45,605 nucleotides of DNA from positions 1 to 45,605 of the forward strand of contig JAPLEJ010000049.1 in NCBI GenBank assembly GCA_026391435.1, written 5' to 3'. Origin of the DNA: Bacteroidota bacterium. Its GTDB lineage: Bacteria > Bacteroidota > Bacteroidia > Chitinophagales > Chitinophagaceae. The position numbers were made by a program, and so were the translations under genes. The notes below the pieces were generated by a model, which was given only the letters and a program-made list of their open reading frames with translations, was not told where the DNA came from and searched no databases. Positions within the stretch are counted from its first letter, which is position 1, and every line of letters begins with the position of its first letter. Shown here in pieces: positions 7,355 to 15,308 of this stretch.

Positions 7355-8884
7355 ATGATGAAATTTAATTTTAAAAATGTGTTGGCTATTGTTGGCATTA
7401 GCTTCTTAACCACTGTTATAAGTATTTGGGGTTATTCAAAATGGTTAAAGCCTTCTTCTTCTTTTGATAGTAACAATCAGTTGCCAAGTAATTATGCTAG
7501 TTTTTTTAATGGTAACGCTCCAGGAACTACTGTTGATTTTACGCCAGCAGCAAGTTCCGCATCGCCAGCAGTAGTTCATATCAAAACAAAAACGAATGCA
7601 AAGCGCGTAGATGCCAATCAACCAAAACAAAAAAGTCCATTTTCTGATTTTTTCGGTGACGATGATATGTTTGGTGATTTTTTTGGCGGGCCAAGAATGC
7701 AACCTGAACAAAGAGCAAGTGGTAGTGGTGTTTTGATTACTGCAGATGGCTATATAGTAACCAACAACCATGTGGTGAATGGCGCAGATGAAATTAATGT
7801 TACACTTACAAATAAGAAGTCCTATAAAGCAAAAGTCATTGGCACCGATGCAAGTAGCGATTTAGCAGTGATTAAAATTGATGCAGAAGCATTACCTTAT
7901 ATCGTATATGGAAATAGTGATGAAATTAAATTAGGTCAATGGGTACTTGCTATTGGCTATCCTTTGAATTTAGATGTGACTATTACTGCAGGTATCATAA
8001 GTGCAAAAAATAGAAATATCAATATCAATGGTCGCCAAAGCGATAAACCTGTTGAAACATTTTTACAAACCGACGCCGCAGTAAATCAAGGAAATAGTGG
8101 TGGTGCTTTAGTGAATACGAGTGGTGAATTAGTTGGTATCAATTCGGCCATCGCTTCTCCTACCGGATCTTACGCGGGATACTCCTATGCTATTCCAGTA
8201 AATATTGTAAAAAAAGTAGTAACTGATATTGTCAAATTTGGAACCGTTCAAAGAGCCTTCCTAGGCATTTCATATCCTAAAGATGATTTACCAGAATCTG
8301 AAGTAAAAAAGATAGATGATGAATTCCATATTAAAACAAATGAAATTCAAGGTGTATTAGTTACAGATGTTGTAGAAGGTGGCGCAGCAAAAGCGGCAGG
8401 TATGAAAAAAGGAGACATCATCATTAAATTGAATGGCACCCCTATTAAAACTTCTCCTGAATTACAAGAGCAAATTGCTAAATATAAACCCACAGATAAA
8501 ATTACGGTTCAAGTTAAAAGGGATGGTAAAGAGTTAACAGTAAACGCCATTTTAAAAGCAAAAATCGGAGATGAATCTAACTTAGCTTCGAGCAGTAAGG
8601 CTGCTGAAAAATTAGGCGGCAAGCTTGAATCCATTGACAAAGCGACTGCTGAAAAAAATGATATTTCTGGTGGTGTTATTGTGAAAGAATTAGGAAATGG
8701 AATTCTTGGAAAAAGCAGGGTTGAAAAAGGATTCGTCATTACACAGGTCAACGATAAACCGGTGAATACCGTTGAAGATTTTTACGACGCACTTAAAAAA
8801 ATAAATAGCAGTAGCGTTAAGCTTTCTGGTATTTATCCAGGTTATTTTGGAAATTATGCATTTGTATTAAAATTAACTGAGTAA
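7355..8884 (+). CDS. Do/HtrA family periplasmic serine protease
   Basis: A 509-residue envelope quality-control protease. A single N-terminal membrane or signal segment (about 7-27) is followed by a trypsin-like domain with catalytic triad His139 (TNNHVV), Asp169 (SSDLAV) and Ser248 (GNSGGA). An F/D-rich loop at about 96-112 (FSDFFGDDDMFGDFFGG) corresponds to the LA loop of DegP-type proteases. PDZ1 covers about 295-400 and a degenerate PDZ2 about 425-509. It should degrade or refold misfolded envelope proteins. Two adjacent ATGs (7355 and 7358) make the exact start ambiguous. It is a single-gene transcript ended by the 8901-8937 terminator. Confidence 0.94.
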   Translation: MMKFNFKNVLAIVGISFLTTVISIWGYSKWLKPSSSFDSNNQLPSNYASFFNGNAPGTTVDFTPAASSASPAVVHIKTKTNAKRVDANQPKQKSPFSDFFGDDDMFGDFFGGPRMQPEQRASGSGVLITADGYIVTNNHVVNGADEINVTLTNKKSYKAKVIGTDASSDLAVIKIDAEALPYIVYGNSDEIKLGQWVLAIGYPLNLDVTITAGIISAKNRNININGRQSDKPVETFLQTDAAVNQGNSGGALVNTSGELVGINSAIASPTGSYAGYSYAIPVNIVKKVVTDIVKFGTVQRAFLGISYPKDDLPESEVKKIDDEFHIKTNEIQGVLVTDVVEGGAAKAAGMKKGDIIIKLNGTPIKTSPELQEQIAKYKPTDKITVQVKRDGKELTVNAILKAKIGDESNLASSSKAAEKLGGKLESIDKATAEKNDISGGVIVKELGNGILGKSRVEKGFVITQVNDKPVNTVEDFYDALKKINSSSVKLSGIYPGYFGNYAFVLKLTE

Positions 8885-8900
8885 ATAAAATTGATTCCCT

Positions 8901-8937
8901 AAAAAGAGGGCCCTCGATGAATCGAGGGCCCTCTTTT
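8901..8937. terminator. Bidirectional rho-independent terminator
   Basis: A 12-bp stem AGGGCCCTCGAT/ATCGAGGGCCCT with a 2-nt loop is flanked by A- and T-runs. It lies between the convergent htrA-like and mazG genes. Confidence 0.92.
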
Positions 8938-8950
8938 ATTATTGACTATA

Positions 8951-9730
8951 TTATTCTTGCTCTTTCATCTTCTTCCAAATCGCATCTTTTTCTTCCAAGG
9001 ACATTTGAGCCAGATCAAGTCCATTCTGCTTTGCATAGGATTCCATTAATTCAAAACGGCGCTTGAATTTTTTATTCGTTTTTTCTAAAGCTGATTCAGG
9101 ATCAATATTTAAATACCTTGCATAGTTAATCATACTAAATAATACATCCCCAAATTCTTGTTCCATTTTTTGTTGGTCTTGCGCTGCTATTTCCGCTTTT
9201 AACTCTGCTATCTCCTCTTCCACCTTTTCCCAAACCTGTTCTTTATTTTCCCATTCAAATCCCACATGCTTTACTTTTTCTTGAATGCGCAATGCTTTGA
9301 CCATGGAGGGTAAACTATTAGGCACCCCACTTAATATGGTTTTATCTCCTTTGCCTTCCTTTAATTTTAGTTGTTCCCAATTTCTTTTAACATCGTCATC
9401 GTTGTTCACTTTTACATCTCCGTAAATATGTGGATGTCGATGGATTAATTTTTTTGAAATGGCTTCGATTGAATCTTGCAAAGTAAACTTGCCCATCTCT
9501 GTTCCAATCTTAGCATAAAATAATACATGCAATAAAATGTCACCTAATTCTTCTTTGATCCCATCCCAATCTTCTTCAATGATGGCATCTACCAATTCAT
9601 ACAATTCTTCAATGGTATTACTGCGCAAACTATGAATGGTTTGCTTTTTATCCCATGGACATTTTTCACGGAGTGTATCCATGATTGCCACTAAATCCAA
9701 AAAACTTTTTGATAAATTATCTTGACTCAT
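8951..9730 (-). CDS. mazG: Nucleoside triphosphate pyrophosphohydrolase MazG
   Basis: A 259-residue protein with two MazG all-alpha domains. The N-terminal part has LREKCPWDKKQTIHSL, EELYELVDAI and KEELGDILLHVLFYAKIG, supplying the Glu/Asp metal ligands; the C-terminal repeat has EEIAELKAEI and EFGDVLFSMINYARYL. MazG hydrolyses NTPs to NMPs plus pyrophosphate, cleaning damaged nucleotides and lowering (p)ppGpp in some species. ATG at 9730 begins with MSQDNLSKSF, a suitable start. No toxin-antitoxin mazEF genes are adjacent. It lies downstream of the tRNA-Leu terminator, so it needs its own promoter. Confidence 0.95.
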   Translation of the reverse strand: MSQDNLSKSFLDLVAIMDTLREKCPWDKKQTIHSLRSNTIEELYELVDAIIEEDWDGIKEELGDILLHVLFYAKIGTEMGKFTLQDSIEAISKKLIHRHPHIYGDVKVNNDDDVKRNWEQLKLKEGKGDKTILSGVPNSLPSMVKALRIQEKVKHVGFEWENKEQVWEKVEEEIAELKAEIAAQDQQKMEQEFGDVLFSMINYARYLNIDPESALEKTNKKFKRRFELMESYAKQNGLDLAQMSLEEKDAIWKKMKEQE

Positions 9731-9761
9731 ATTCCAATTTTATTCCTTCACGCAAGATAGC

Positions 9762-9796
9762 AAAAAAAATCCCTCTCAATATTATCGAGAGGGATT
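9762..9796 (-). terminator. Terminator of tRNA-Leu
   Basis: AATCCCTCTC (9769-9778) pairs with GAGAGGGATT (9787-9796); on the minus strand an 8-nt T-run follows. It begins two bases after the tRNA discriminator position. Confidence 0.85.
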
Positions 9797-9797
9797 G

Positions 9798-9883
9798 TGC
9801 CTCAGGCGGGAATCGAACCCGCACGGGCGTTGCGGCCCACAGGATTTTAAGTCCTGCGTGTCTACCAGTTCCACCACCAAGGC
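9798..9883 (-). tRNA. tRNA-Leu (anticodon TAA)
   Basis: An 86-nt gene. The 7-bp acceptor stem GCCTTGG/CTGAGGC carries discriminator A; the anticodon stem CAGGA/TCCTG encloses loop CTTAAAA with anticodon TAA; a long variable arm as expected for leucine tRNA and the T-loop GTTCGAATC are present. CCA is not encoded. It lies downstream of tRNA-Gly on the same strand. Confidence 0.95.
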
Positions 9884-9899
9884 GTCTGTTATCAGACTT

Positions 9900-9930
9900 A
9901 AAAAAAATCCCACTCCGAAGAACGGGATTT
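9900..9930 (-). terminator. Hairpin/terminator between tRNA-Gly and tRNA-Leu
   Basis: On the minus strand an 11-bp stem with two wobble pairs closes a C(TTCG)G tetraloop (9905-9930) and is followed by a T-run. It lies just downstream of tRNA-Gly and upstream of tRNA-Leu, so it either ends the tRNA-Gly transcript or partly attenuates a joint one. Confidence 0.75.
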
Positions 9931-9932
9931 TG

Positions 9933-10005
<73 letters not shown>

Positions 10006-10031
10006 TTGTATAAGAACTATTTTTAGGAGTG

Positions 10032-10062
10032 CAAAAATAAGGATTCAGCACTCTTAAACAAA
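10032..10062 (-). promoter_or_regulatory. Promoter of tRNA-Gly
   Basis: Read on the minus strand, TTTG (10062-10059) is followed after 19 nt by TATTTTTG (10039-10032). Both elements match the Bacteroidota consensus exactly and at the right spacing. Transcription should begin near 10025, 20 nt before the tRNA 5' end at 10005. Confidence 0.75.
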
Positions 10063-10071
10063 TTTTTTTTA

Positions 10072-10275
10072 CTACTTATACTCAGGCTTGTATTGAGAGC
10101 TTGTATTCACTTCTGGGGTTGTTTTCTTAAAACCACTAGTGAATAGTTTGGTACAATTACCTAAAACTAAAGCTAACAAGGCAAATACGGATACATAAAA
10201 AATAAATCTGGAAGAAGTCACCCAATTAGTGGCGATATCTTTTTGTGATGCTGTTTCTTGTGAATCTTGTGACAT
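10072..10275 (-). CDS. Small single-pass membrane protein, function unknown
   Basis: A 67-residue protein. A polar N-terminus rich in Ser, Gln and Asp is followed by one transmembrane helix (about 24-44, FIFYVSVFALLALVLG) and a basic then polar tail. Not recognised. It has its own ATG at 10275 and a perfect -7 box 19 nt upstream (10294-10301), and occupies the gap between tRNA-Gly and the glycosyltransferase with no overlap, supporting a real gene. No function can be assigned. Confidence 0.65.
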   Translation of the reverse strand: MSQDSQETASQKDIATNWVTSSRFIFYVSVFALLALVLGNCTKLFTSGFKKTTPEVNTSSQYKPEYK

Positions 10276-10293
10276 ATTGATTAATTACGGACG

Positions 10294-10301
10294 CAAAAAT
10301 A
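10294..10301 (-). promoter_or_regulatory. -7 promoter box for the 67-residue membrane protein gene
   Basis: Minus strand TATTTTTG is an exact TAnnTTTG match, 18 nt before the ATG. The -33 element is not clear. Confidence 0.45.
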
Positions 10302-10312
10302 ACAACAAGTTC

Positions 10313-11371
10313 TTAATTATGAACGGGTTTCGTTACAATTTTGTCAAAATGTTGCTTATTTTTTATAAAGTACTGCCAAACCAATGAACTACCATACACA
10401 CCTTGCAATGAATTCATTGGTTTTGTATTCTTTGTTCGTTTTAACTTCCCACTCAGAATATACGCCATAAACGAAAAGTGTGCCTTCATGATTGCCATGA
10501 AGAAGGAAGGATCGCCACTTAATAAGCCTTTGTAGGCCGAAATAGCGTCTAATGCAAACCTACAGGGCAGTTTCCATACTAGTTCAGTCAATGGCAGGTT
10601 TTTAACCAACATGACTAAATTATTCCTAAAGTTTAAAAACACCTTTCGACCCCCTCTCGGTAATGTACCAGCACCCACATGATACACTACTGCTTTTGGA
10701 CAAGAATACAATTGATGCCCTTTTAATTGCATCCTCCAGCATAAATCAATTTCCTCCTGATGCGCAAAAAAATGAGCGTCAAACCCATTCAATTCATGAA
10801 ATAAGGAGGACCTGATCATCATACAAGCACCCGAAGCCCAAAAAATAGGTTCTGCCTTATCATACTGCTGGTGATCTGTTTCACAAACATCAAAAACGCG
10901 CCCCCTTGAAAATGGATAACCTAATAAATCAATCCATCCTCCAGCAGCCCCTGCGTATTCAAAAGTGGTAGGTTGTTTTTGGGATAATATTTTTGGTTGG
11001 CATGCACCAATACTTGCATCCTTTTGCAATAAATCAACCATGGGTTGTATCCAATTGGAATGCACTTGAACATCTGAATTTAATAATACATAATAATCAC
11101 TCACTACTTGCTTTAAAGCCCAGTTGTACCCTCCTGCAAAACCTTCATTCTTTGCATGGGTGATTACTTTTACTGATGGGAATTGCGCTTCTAATAAAGA
11201 TAAAGACGCATCGGTTGATCCATTATCAGCCACGACAATTTCCAAATGATCATATTGCGTTGCGATAACAGAAGGTAAAAATTCCTGCAGGTATTTTACA
11301 CCATTAAAATTCAAAATAACTATGGAAACGCTAGGATTCAAGGGAAATTGTTTTAGCGAATGTACCACCAA
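10313..11371 (-). CDS. Family 2 glycosyltransferase (rhamnosyltransferase-like)
   Basis: About 352 residues. An N-terminal GT-A domain shows SIVILNFNGVKYLQEFLPSV (16-35), VVADNGSTDASLSLLEAQFP, NEGFAGGYNWALK and the metal-binding LLNSDVQVH; the acceptor-side FWASGACMMIRSSLFHELNG and DLCWRMQLKGHQL are typical of the WbbL/RfbF-like subgroup. It is likely to transfer a sugar from a nucleotide donor on the cytoplasmic face of the membrane; donor and acceptor cannot be read. There is no ATG at the N-terminus: the start is TTG 11371 or GTG 11368, so the exact start is uncertain. It stands outside the main glycan region at 16980-26304. Confidence 0.9.
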   Translation of the reverse strand: MVVHSLKQFPLNPSVSIVILNFNGVKYLQEFLPSVIATQYDHLEIVVADNGSTDASLSLLEAQFPSVKVITHAKNEGFAGGYNWALKQVVSDYYVLLNSDVQVHSNWIQPMVDLLQKDASIGACQPKILSQKQPTTFEYAGAAGGWIDLLGYPFSRGRVFDVCETDHQQYDKAEPIFWASGACMMIRSSLFHELNGFDAHFFAHQEEIDLCWRMQLKGHQLYSCPKAVVYHVGAGTLPRGGRKVFLNFRNNLVMLVKNLPLTELVWKLPCRFALDAISAYKGLLSGDPSFFMAIMKAHFSFMAYILSGKLKRTKNTKPMNSLQGVYGSSLVWQYFIKNKQHFDKIVTKPVHN

Positions 11372-11557
11372 AACTTTGGAATTTGAGCTAAAAAAACTAA
11401 ATTACATGTATGAATGAAGGACTTTTTTTATTGGCTAATTTAGATTTTCTAAATCATCCCTTGGGGTTCCGTTAATCCCTTTTACTTTCTCCATAGTTGG
11501 AAAATCATTTTTCCTTCTTTCATTATCTTTTTTTTATAATTCTTTAATATCATTTTT

Positions 11558-12796
11558 ATGATACACACTGCAACATTAACCGAACTTGCTGAAAAGTATA
11601 TTTCACTCGAATACCAATATGGCGCTCATAATTATCATCCCCTCCCTGTGGTCATTGAAAAAGGAGAAGGCGTTTATTTATATGATGTGGACGGGAAAAA
11701 ATATTTTGATTATTTAAGCGGCTACTCGGCAGTCAATCAAGGTCATTGTCATCCTGCCATCATCAAGACTTTGCAAGAACAATCTAGTAAACTTACTTTA
11801 ACGTCGCGTGCATTTCACAATAACTTATTAGGTGTGTATGAAAAATACATCACTTCTTATTTTGGTTACGATAAAGTATTACCAATGAATACAGGTGTAG
11901 AAGGGGGTGAAACAGCAGTTAAATTAGCAAGGCGTTGGGGATACAATGTAAAAGGCATTCCCGAAAATCAAGCTAAAATAATTTTTGCTGAAGGTAATTT
12001 TTGGGGACGCACATTGGCTGCCATCTCAGCATCTACTGATCCAAGTAGCTTTAAAGGTTTTGGACCTTATATGCCAGGATTCGGATTAGTACCTTACAAT
12101 GATTTAATTGCTTTGGAAAAAGCATTTCAAGATAATACCGTTGCCGCATTTATGGTAGAACCCATACAAGGAGAAGCCGGAGTGGTTATACCTGATGATG
12201 GTTATTTAACAGGAGTAAGGGAATTATGCAATCATTATAATGTTTTATTTATTGCAGATGAAGTGCAAACTGGATTAGCAAGGACTGGAAAAATGTTGGC
12301 ATGCGATCACGAAAATGTAAGACCTGATATTTTAATTTTAGGTAAAGCATTAAGCGGTGGCACATTACCTATTTCTGCAGTGCTTGCTGATGATGATATC
12401 ATGTTGCAAATTTTACCAGGCGAACACGGATCTACTTATGGCGGCAATCCATTGGCTTGTGCCGTTGCGATGACTTCATTGGAAGTATTGAAATCTGAAA
12501 ATATGATACAGAACGCTGAAAAAATGGGTCAACTTTTAAGAAAGGAATTAGCAAAACTAAATTCACCGCATATTAAATTAATAAGAGGCAAGGGTTTATT
12601 AAATGCCATTGTGATTAATCATTCCGATCCTGAAGTGTCCTTAGAATTATGCATTCACTTACGTGACTTGGGCTTACTAGCCAAACCAACGCATGGTGAT
12701 AAAATAAGATTTGCACCTCCCTTAATTATTAATGAAGCACAAATTTTAGAATCAGTGTCCATTATTGGGACAGCTTTAAATAAATTATCTGTTTAA
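11558..12796 (+). CDS. rocD: Ornithine--oxo-acid aminotransferase
   Basis: A 412-residue class III PLP aminotransferase that converts ornithine and 2-oxoglutarate to glutamate semialdehyde and glutamate. Seen: [15 protein letters not shown] (111-125), [33 protein letters not shown] with the PLP-ring Asp, and [15 protein letters not shown] with Lys263 as Schiff-base lysine; [15 protein letters not shown] follows. The VEGGE motif and the length favour ornithine aminotransferase over acetylornithine aminotransferase. ATG at 11558. No arginase or proline genes are adjacent. The 186 bp upstream are AT-rich without a clear promoter match. Confidence 0.93.
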   Translation: MIHTATLTELAEKYISLEYQYGAHNYHPLPVVIEKGEGVYLYDVDGKKYFDYLSGYSAVNQGHCHPAIIKTLQEQSSKLTLTSRAFHNNLLGVYEKYITSYFGYDKVLPMNTGVEGGETAVKLARRWGYNVKGIPENQAKIIFAEGNFWGRTLAAISASTDPSSFKGFGPYMPGFGLVPYNDLIALEKAFQDNTVAAFMVEPIQGEAGVVIPDDGYLTGVRELCNHYNVLFIADEVQTGLARTGKMLACDHENVRPDILILGKALSGGTLPISAVLADDDIMLQILPGEHGSTYGGNPLACAVAMTSLEVLKSENMIQNAEKMGQLLRKELAKLNSPHIKLIRGKGLLNAIVINHSDPEVSLELCIHLRDLGLLAKPTHGDKIRFAPPLIINEAQILESVSIIGTALNKLSV

Positions 12797-12802
12797 TTGA
12801 AT

Positions 12803-13138
12803 TTAATTCACTTTTATTTTCGGCAAAAAAGTCATCAGTAAAATAAGTGCCGATAAAATAATACAGCCATATAATGCCCATTGTTTTTGTGGGCACTCTC
12901 CCATTTGACAAGTAGAGAGGATTAAATAATTACGAAAAGACCATGCCAACATCATGGCTGCAAAAACCATGTTAAACCTCTTTGCCCAAATAAAGGGTAA
13001 AGCAAAAAACAACAATGCTAAGGATGCAAAAAAACATAAAAATTTTCCTGATTGTCCAAAACTACTTCCTGCAGTTTCCCAACCAGTGATGTTTGAGAGT
13101 ACTTCATACAGCAAAAGTAGATAAAGGGTTTGAAACAA
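12803..13138 (-). CDS. Small multi-pass membrane protein, possibly N-terminally shortened
   Basis: A 111-residue hydrophobic protein with about three to four transmembrane segments (5-20, 33-53, 56-70, 88-105), a QMGECPQKQ loop and a basic tail. It vaguely resembles small MauE/DoxX-like membrane proteins, but I cannot assign a family. No ATG is available: the frame opens after a stop at 13157-13159 and the first usable codon is TTG at 13138. The first transmembrane segment is short and a tandem repeat begins 8 bp upstream, so the original 5' end may have been lost. It is convergent with rocD, 6 bp between stops. Confidence 0.55.
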   Translation of the reverse strand: MFQTLYLLLLYEVLSNITGWETAGSSFGQSGKFLCFFASLALLFFALPFIWAKRFNMVFAAMMLAWSFRNYLILSTCQMGECPQKQWALYGCIILSALILLMTFLPKIKVN

Positions 13139-13145
13139 AAAATTC

Positions 13146-13290
13146 GGATGGGCATCTCAACTTTCCCAAACCCTAATTTATAAAATTAGGGATGGGCATC
13201 TCTCTTCCCCAAACCCTAATTAAAAATTAGGTATGGGCATCTCTCTTTCCCAAACCCTAATTAAAATTAGGGATGGGCATCTCTCTTCGT
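13146..13290. repeat. Tandem array of about 3.4 units of a 40-44-bp hairpin-bearing repeat
   Basis: The word ATGGGCATCTC recurs at 13148, 13192, 13233 and 13273 (periods 44, 41, 40). Each full unit reads roughly GATGGGCATCTCTCTTTCCC then AAACCCTAATT..AATTAGG, and ends in a palindrome (for example CCCTAATT 13255-13262 and AATTAGGG 13265-13272). The fourth copy stops after about 16 bp. Units differ by small changes, so this is not a CRISPR array: there are no unique spacers. Function unknown. Confidence 0.85.
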
Positions 13291-13333
13291 TCGATGCCTT
13301 CCGCTCGACAATCTCGCTTTACCCAAACCCTTT

Positions 13334-13400
13334 CAACAAAATTGCTTCGCAATTCTGTTGTGTTTTTTGCTTATCATCTGTTTACGAAAGCAAGCTTTCG
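13334..13400. repeat. Two palindromes between the repeat array and the tRNA-Cys terminator
   Basis: The 13334-13360 hairpin has 12-position arms with one mismatch around loop TTC, then TGTTTTTTGC on the plus strand, so it could act as a plus-strand terminator. A second palindrome, CGAAAGC AA GCTTTCG, lies at 13385-13400. This and the array fill the protein-free stretch 13139-13454. Confidence 0.6.
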
Positions 13401-13413
13401 ACACAGCTTCAAA

Positions 13414-13448
13414 GCAAAAAACCCTCCCCAATAAATTGGGGAGGGTTT
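13414..13448 (-). terminator. Terminator of tRNA-Cys
   Basis: A perfect 14-bp stem, AAACCCTCCCCAAT (13419-13432) with ATTGGGGAGGGTTT (13435-13448), is followed on the minus strand by a T-run. It lies 6 nt past the tRNA 3' end. Confidence 0.9.
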
Positions 13449-13454
13449 GTATCG

Positions 13455-13525
13455 AGGTCCCGAGCGGATTCGAACCGCTGTGGGAGCTTTTGCAGAGCTC
13501 TGCCTAGCCACTCGGCCACAGGACC
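13455..13525 (-). tRNA. tRNA-Cys (anticodon GCA)
   Basis: A 71-nt gene. Acceptor GGTCCTG/CGGGACC with discriminator T, as usual for cysteine tRNA; anticodon stem GAGCT/AGCTC around CTGCAAA, anticodon GCA; T-arm AGCGGTTCGAATCCGCT. CCA is not encoded. No good promoter match was found just upstream. Confidence 0.96.
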
Positions 13526-13620
13526 TTTTCTAGGAGGCGAAATTAACACAAACAAGTTAATTATTAAAGAATTTTACCACTATTAAGATTTAAACGACAT
13601 TTGTGTACTAAAATGAATGT

Positions 13621-14496
13621 ATGCATGCGATTGGGGCTTCAGAAATGATTATTAATGAGAGGGGCGCTATTTACCACCTTAATGTAAGGCCGGAACAAAT
13701 AGCCGATACCATTATAACGGTAGGTGACCCAGATCGCGTATCAGGAGTAAGTAAATATTTTGATCATGTTGAACATGTTTGCGCTCATAGGGAGTTTATT
13801 ACACACACGGGCTATATTGGAAAAAAAAGAATTTCTGTTTTAAGTACAGGTATTGGTCCTGATAATATCGACATCGCATTAAATGAAATTGACGCCTTGG
13901 TTAATATCGATTTTTCAACAAGAACCATTAATGAGCAAAAAAAAGTAGTATCTATTATTAGAATGGGCACTTGCGGTTCCTTACAAGGCGAAGTAGGCGT
14001 AGATGAATTAGTAGCAGGCACACATGGATTAGGTATTGACAATTTATTGCACTTTTATAATTTGGAAAACAATGAGGAAGAAAAAGCAATTTTATCTGCC
14101 TTTGAATTACACACACAAATTAATTCTAAAAAAGTATTCCCTTATATCGTATCTGCAAGTCCAAGTTTATTAAAACATTTCACGCAAGGTTATAGTCATG
14201 GCATTACAGTAACCTGCCCAGGATTTTATGGCCCTCAAGGTCGCATTTTAAGAATGCCATTAGCGATGCCTGAATTGGTAAATAAAATGACAAGCTTTAA
14301 ATTTGGGAATCATCATATTGCCAATTTTGAAATGGAGACAAGTGCTATTTATGGCTTATGCCGTTTATTGGGACATCAATGTTTGAGTATCAATGTTATT
14401 GTGGCCAATAGAGTTAAAAAAGAATACAGTAAAGACATGGGAAAAGCAGTTGATCATATGATTCAAAAATCTTTATCCATTATTGAAGGAATTTAA
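13621..14496 (+). CDS. Nucleoside phosphorylase (uridine phosphorylase family)
   Basis: A 291-residue cytoplasmic enzyme of the PNP/UDP family, which splits nucleosides with phosphate to base plus ribose 1-phosphate. Seen: ITVGDPDRVSGVSKYFD, the phosphate/ribose-site MGTCGSLQGEVGVDELVAG, and NFEMETSAIYGLCRLLGH carrying the Met/Glu ribose contact. The closest type is uridine phosphorylase, though specificity cannot be fixed by reading. ATG 13621 is used; ATG 13645 (residue 9) would also fit. It heads a run with dapF (13 nt later) and a Nudix hydrolase. Promoter: the word TTTGTGTACTAAAATG at 13600-13615 is shared with the htrA upstream region. Confidence 0.87.
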   Translation: MHAIGASEMIINERGAIYHLNVRPEQIADTIITVGDPDRVSGVSKYFDHVEHVCAHREFITHTGYIGKKRISVLSTGIGPDNIDIALNEIDALVNIDFSTRTINEQKKVVSIIRMGTCGSLQGEVGVDELVAGTHGLGIDNLLHFYNLENNEEEKAILSAFELHTQINSKKVFPYIVSASPSLLKHFTQGYSHGITVTCPGFYGPQGRILRMPLAMPELVNKMTSFKFGNHHIANFEMETSAIYGLCRLLGHQCLSINVIVANRVKKEYSKDMGKAVDHMIQKSLSIIEGI

Positions 14497-14509
14497 CCGA
14501 TAATTAAAA

Positions 14510-15298
14510 ATGAATATTAATTTTTCAAAATACCAAGGCACAGGAAATGATTTTGTTGTTATTGACAACCGAAAAGGTGATGTCGTATTAACAACCAATC
14601 AAATTGCTTTTATTTGTGATCGTCGAAAAGGCATTGGCGCCGATGGCTTAATGTTATTAGGCAAGGCAGAAGGCTTTGATTTTTCAATGACTTATTACAA
14701 TGCCGATGGTTTGGAAGGATCTATGTGTGGCAATGGTGGAAGATGCTTAACACAATTCGCATACGACAATGGCATTCAACAAAAACATTTTCATTTTACC
14801 GCTATTGATGGTCCACACGAATCAACCATCAACGAGGATGGATGGATTTATTTAAAAATGTGCAATGTGAATGCAGTTGAAAAAAATATTGATGGCGATG
14901 TTACTTTTTATGTTTTAAATACAGGATCTCCTCATTATATCGAAATGGTAGATCATATTAACCAAGTCGATGTGGTTGGATTAGGACAATCTATTAGATA
15001 CAATGAAAGATTCAAGCAAGAAGGTATCAATGTCAATTTTGTAGCACAACAAGATGGCTTTATCAGTGTTCGCACCTATGAAAGAGGGGTTGAAAATGAA
15101 ACCCTAAGCTGTGGTACAGGAGTTACTGCTGCTGCACTTATCACAGGTATCGAAAAATTGGGAGAACAAACCATACAAATTGAAACCCTAGGCGGAAAAT
15201 TAGCAGTCCGATTTAATAATAGAGGCGATAGTGCATTTGATGATATTTGGCTAATGGGGCCTGGCACTTTTGTATTTAATGGAAGTATCTCTCTTTAA
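14510..15298 (+). CDS. dapF: Diaminopimelate epimerase
   Basis: A 262-residue enzyme converting LL- to meso-diaminopimelate for lysine and peptidoglycan. N-terminal FSKYQGTGNDFVVIDN; catalytic cysteines Cys73 in SMCGNGGRC and Cys201 in TLSCGTGVTAAA; YNADGLEGS and NTGSPHYI are substrate-binding segments. The two halves have the pseudo-symmetric DapF fold. ATG start, 13 nt after the phosphorylase and 10 nt before the Nudix gene. All expected residues are present. Confidence 0.96.
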   Translation: MNINFSKYQGTGNDFVVIDNRKGDVVLTTNQIAFICDRRKGIGADGLMLLGKAEGFDFSMTYYNADGLEGSMCGNGGRCLTQFAYDNGIQQKHFHFTAIDGPHESTINEDGWIYLKMCNVNAVEKNIDGDVTFYVLNTGSPHYIEMVDHINQVDVVGLGQSIRYNERFKQEGINVNFVAQQDGFISVRTYERGVENETLSCGTGVTAAALITGIEKLGEQTIQIETLGGKLAVRFNNRGDSAFDDIWLMGPGTFVFNGSISL

Positions 15299-15308
15299 AA
15301 AATAAACT

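Noticed and set aside
7445..7771. Minus-strand frame of 108 codons inside the HtrA gene
   Set aside because: It is the antisense shadow of a well-conserved protease domain and has no family features.
11372..11557. Small RNA or promoter in the gap between the glycosyltransferase and rocD
   Set aside because: The sequence is T-rich without a stable hairpin or a TAnnTTTG match; nothing supportable.
13146..13290. Possible CRISPR array
   Set aside because: The whole unit repeats with small changes and without unique spacers; no cas gene is in the window.
13233..13586. Open frame of 117 codons across the repeats and tRNA-Cys
   Set aside because: It spans tandem repeats, a terminator and the tRNA gene on the opposite strand; no protein-like composition.
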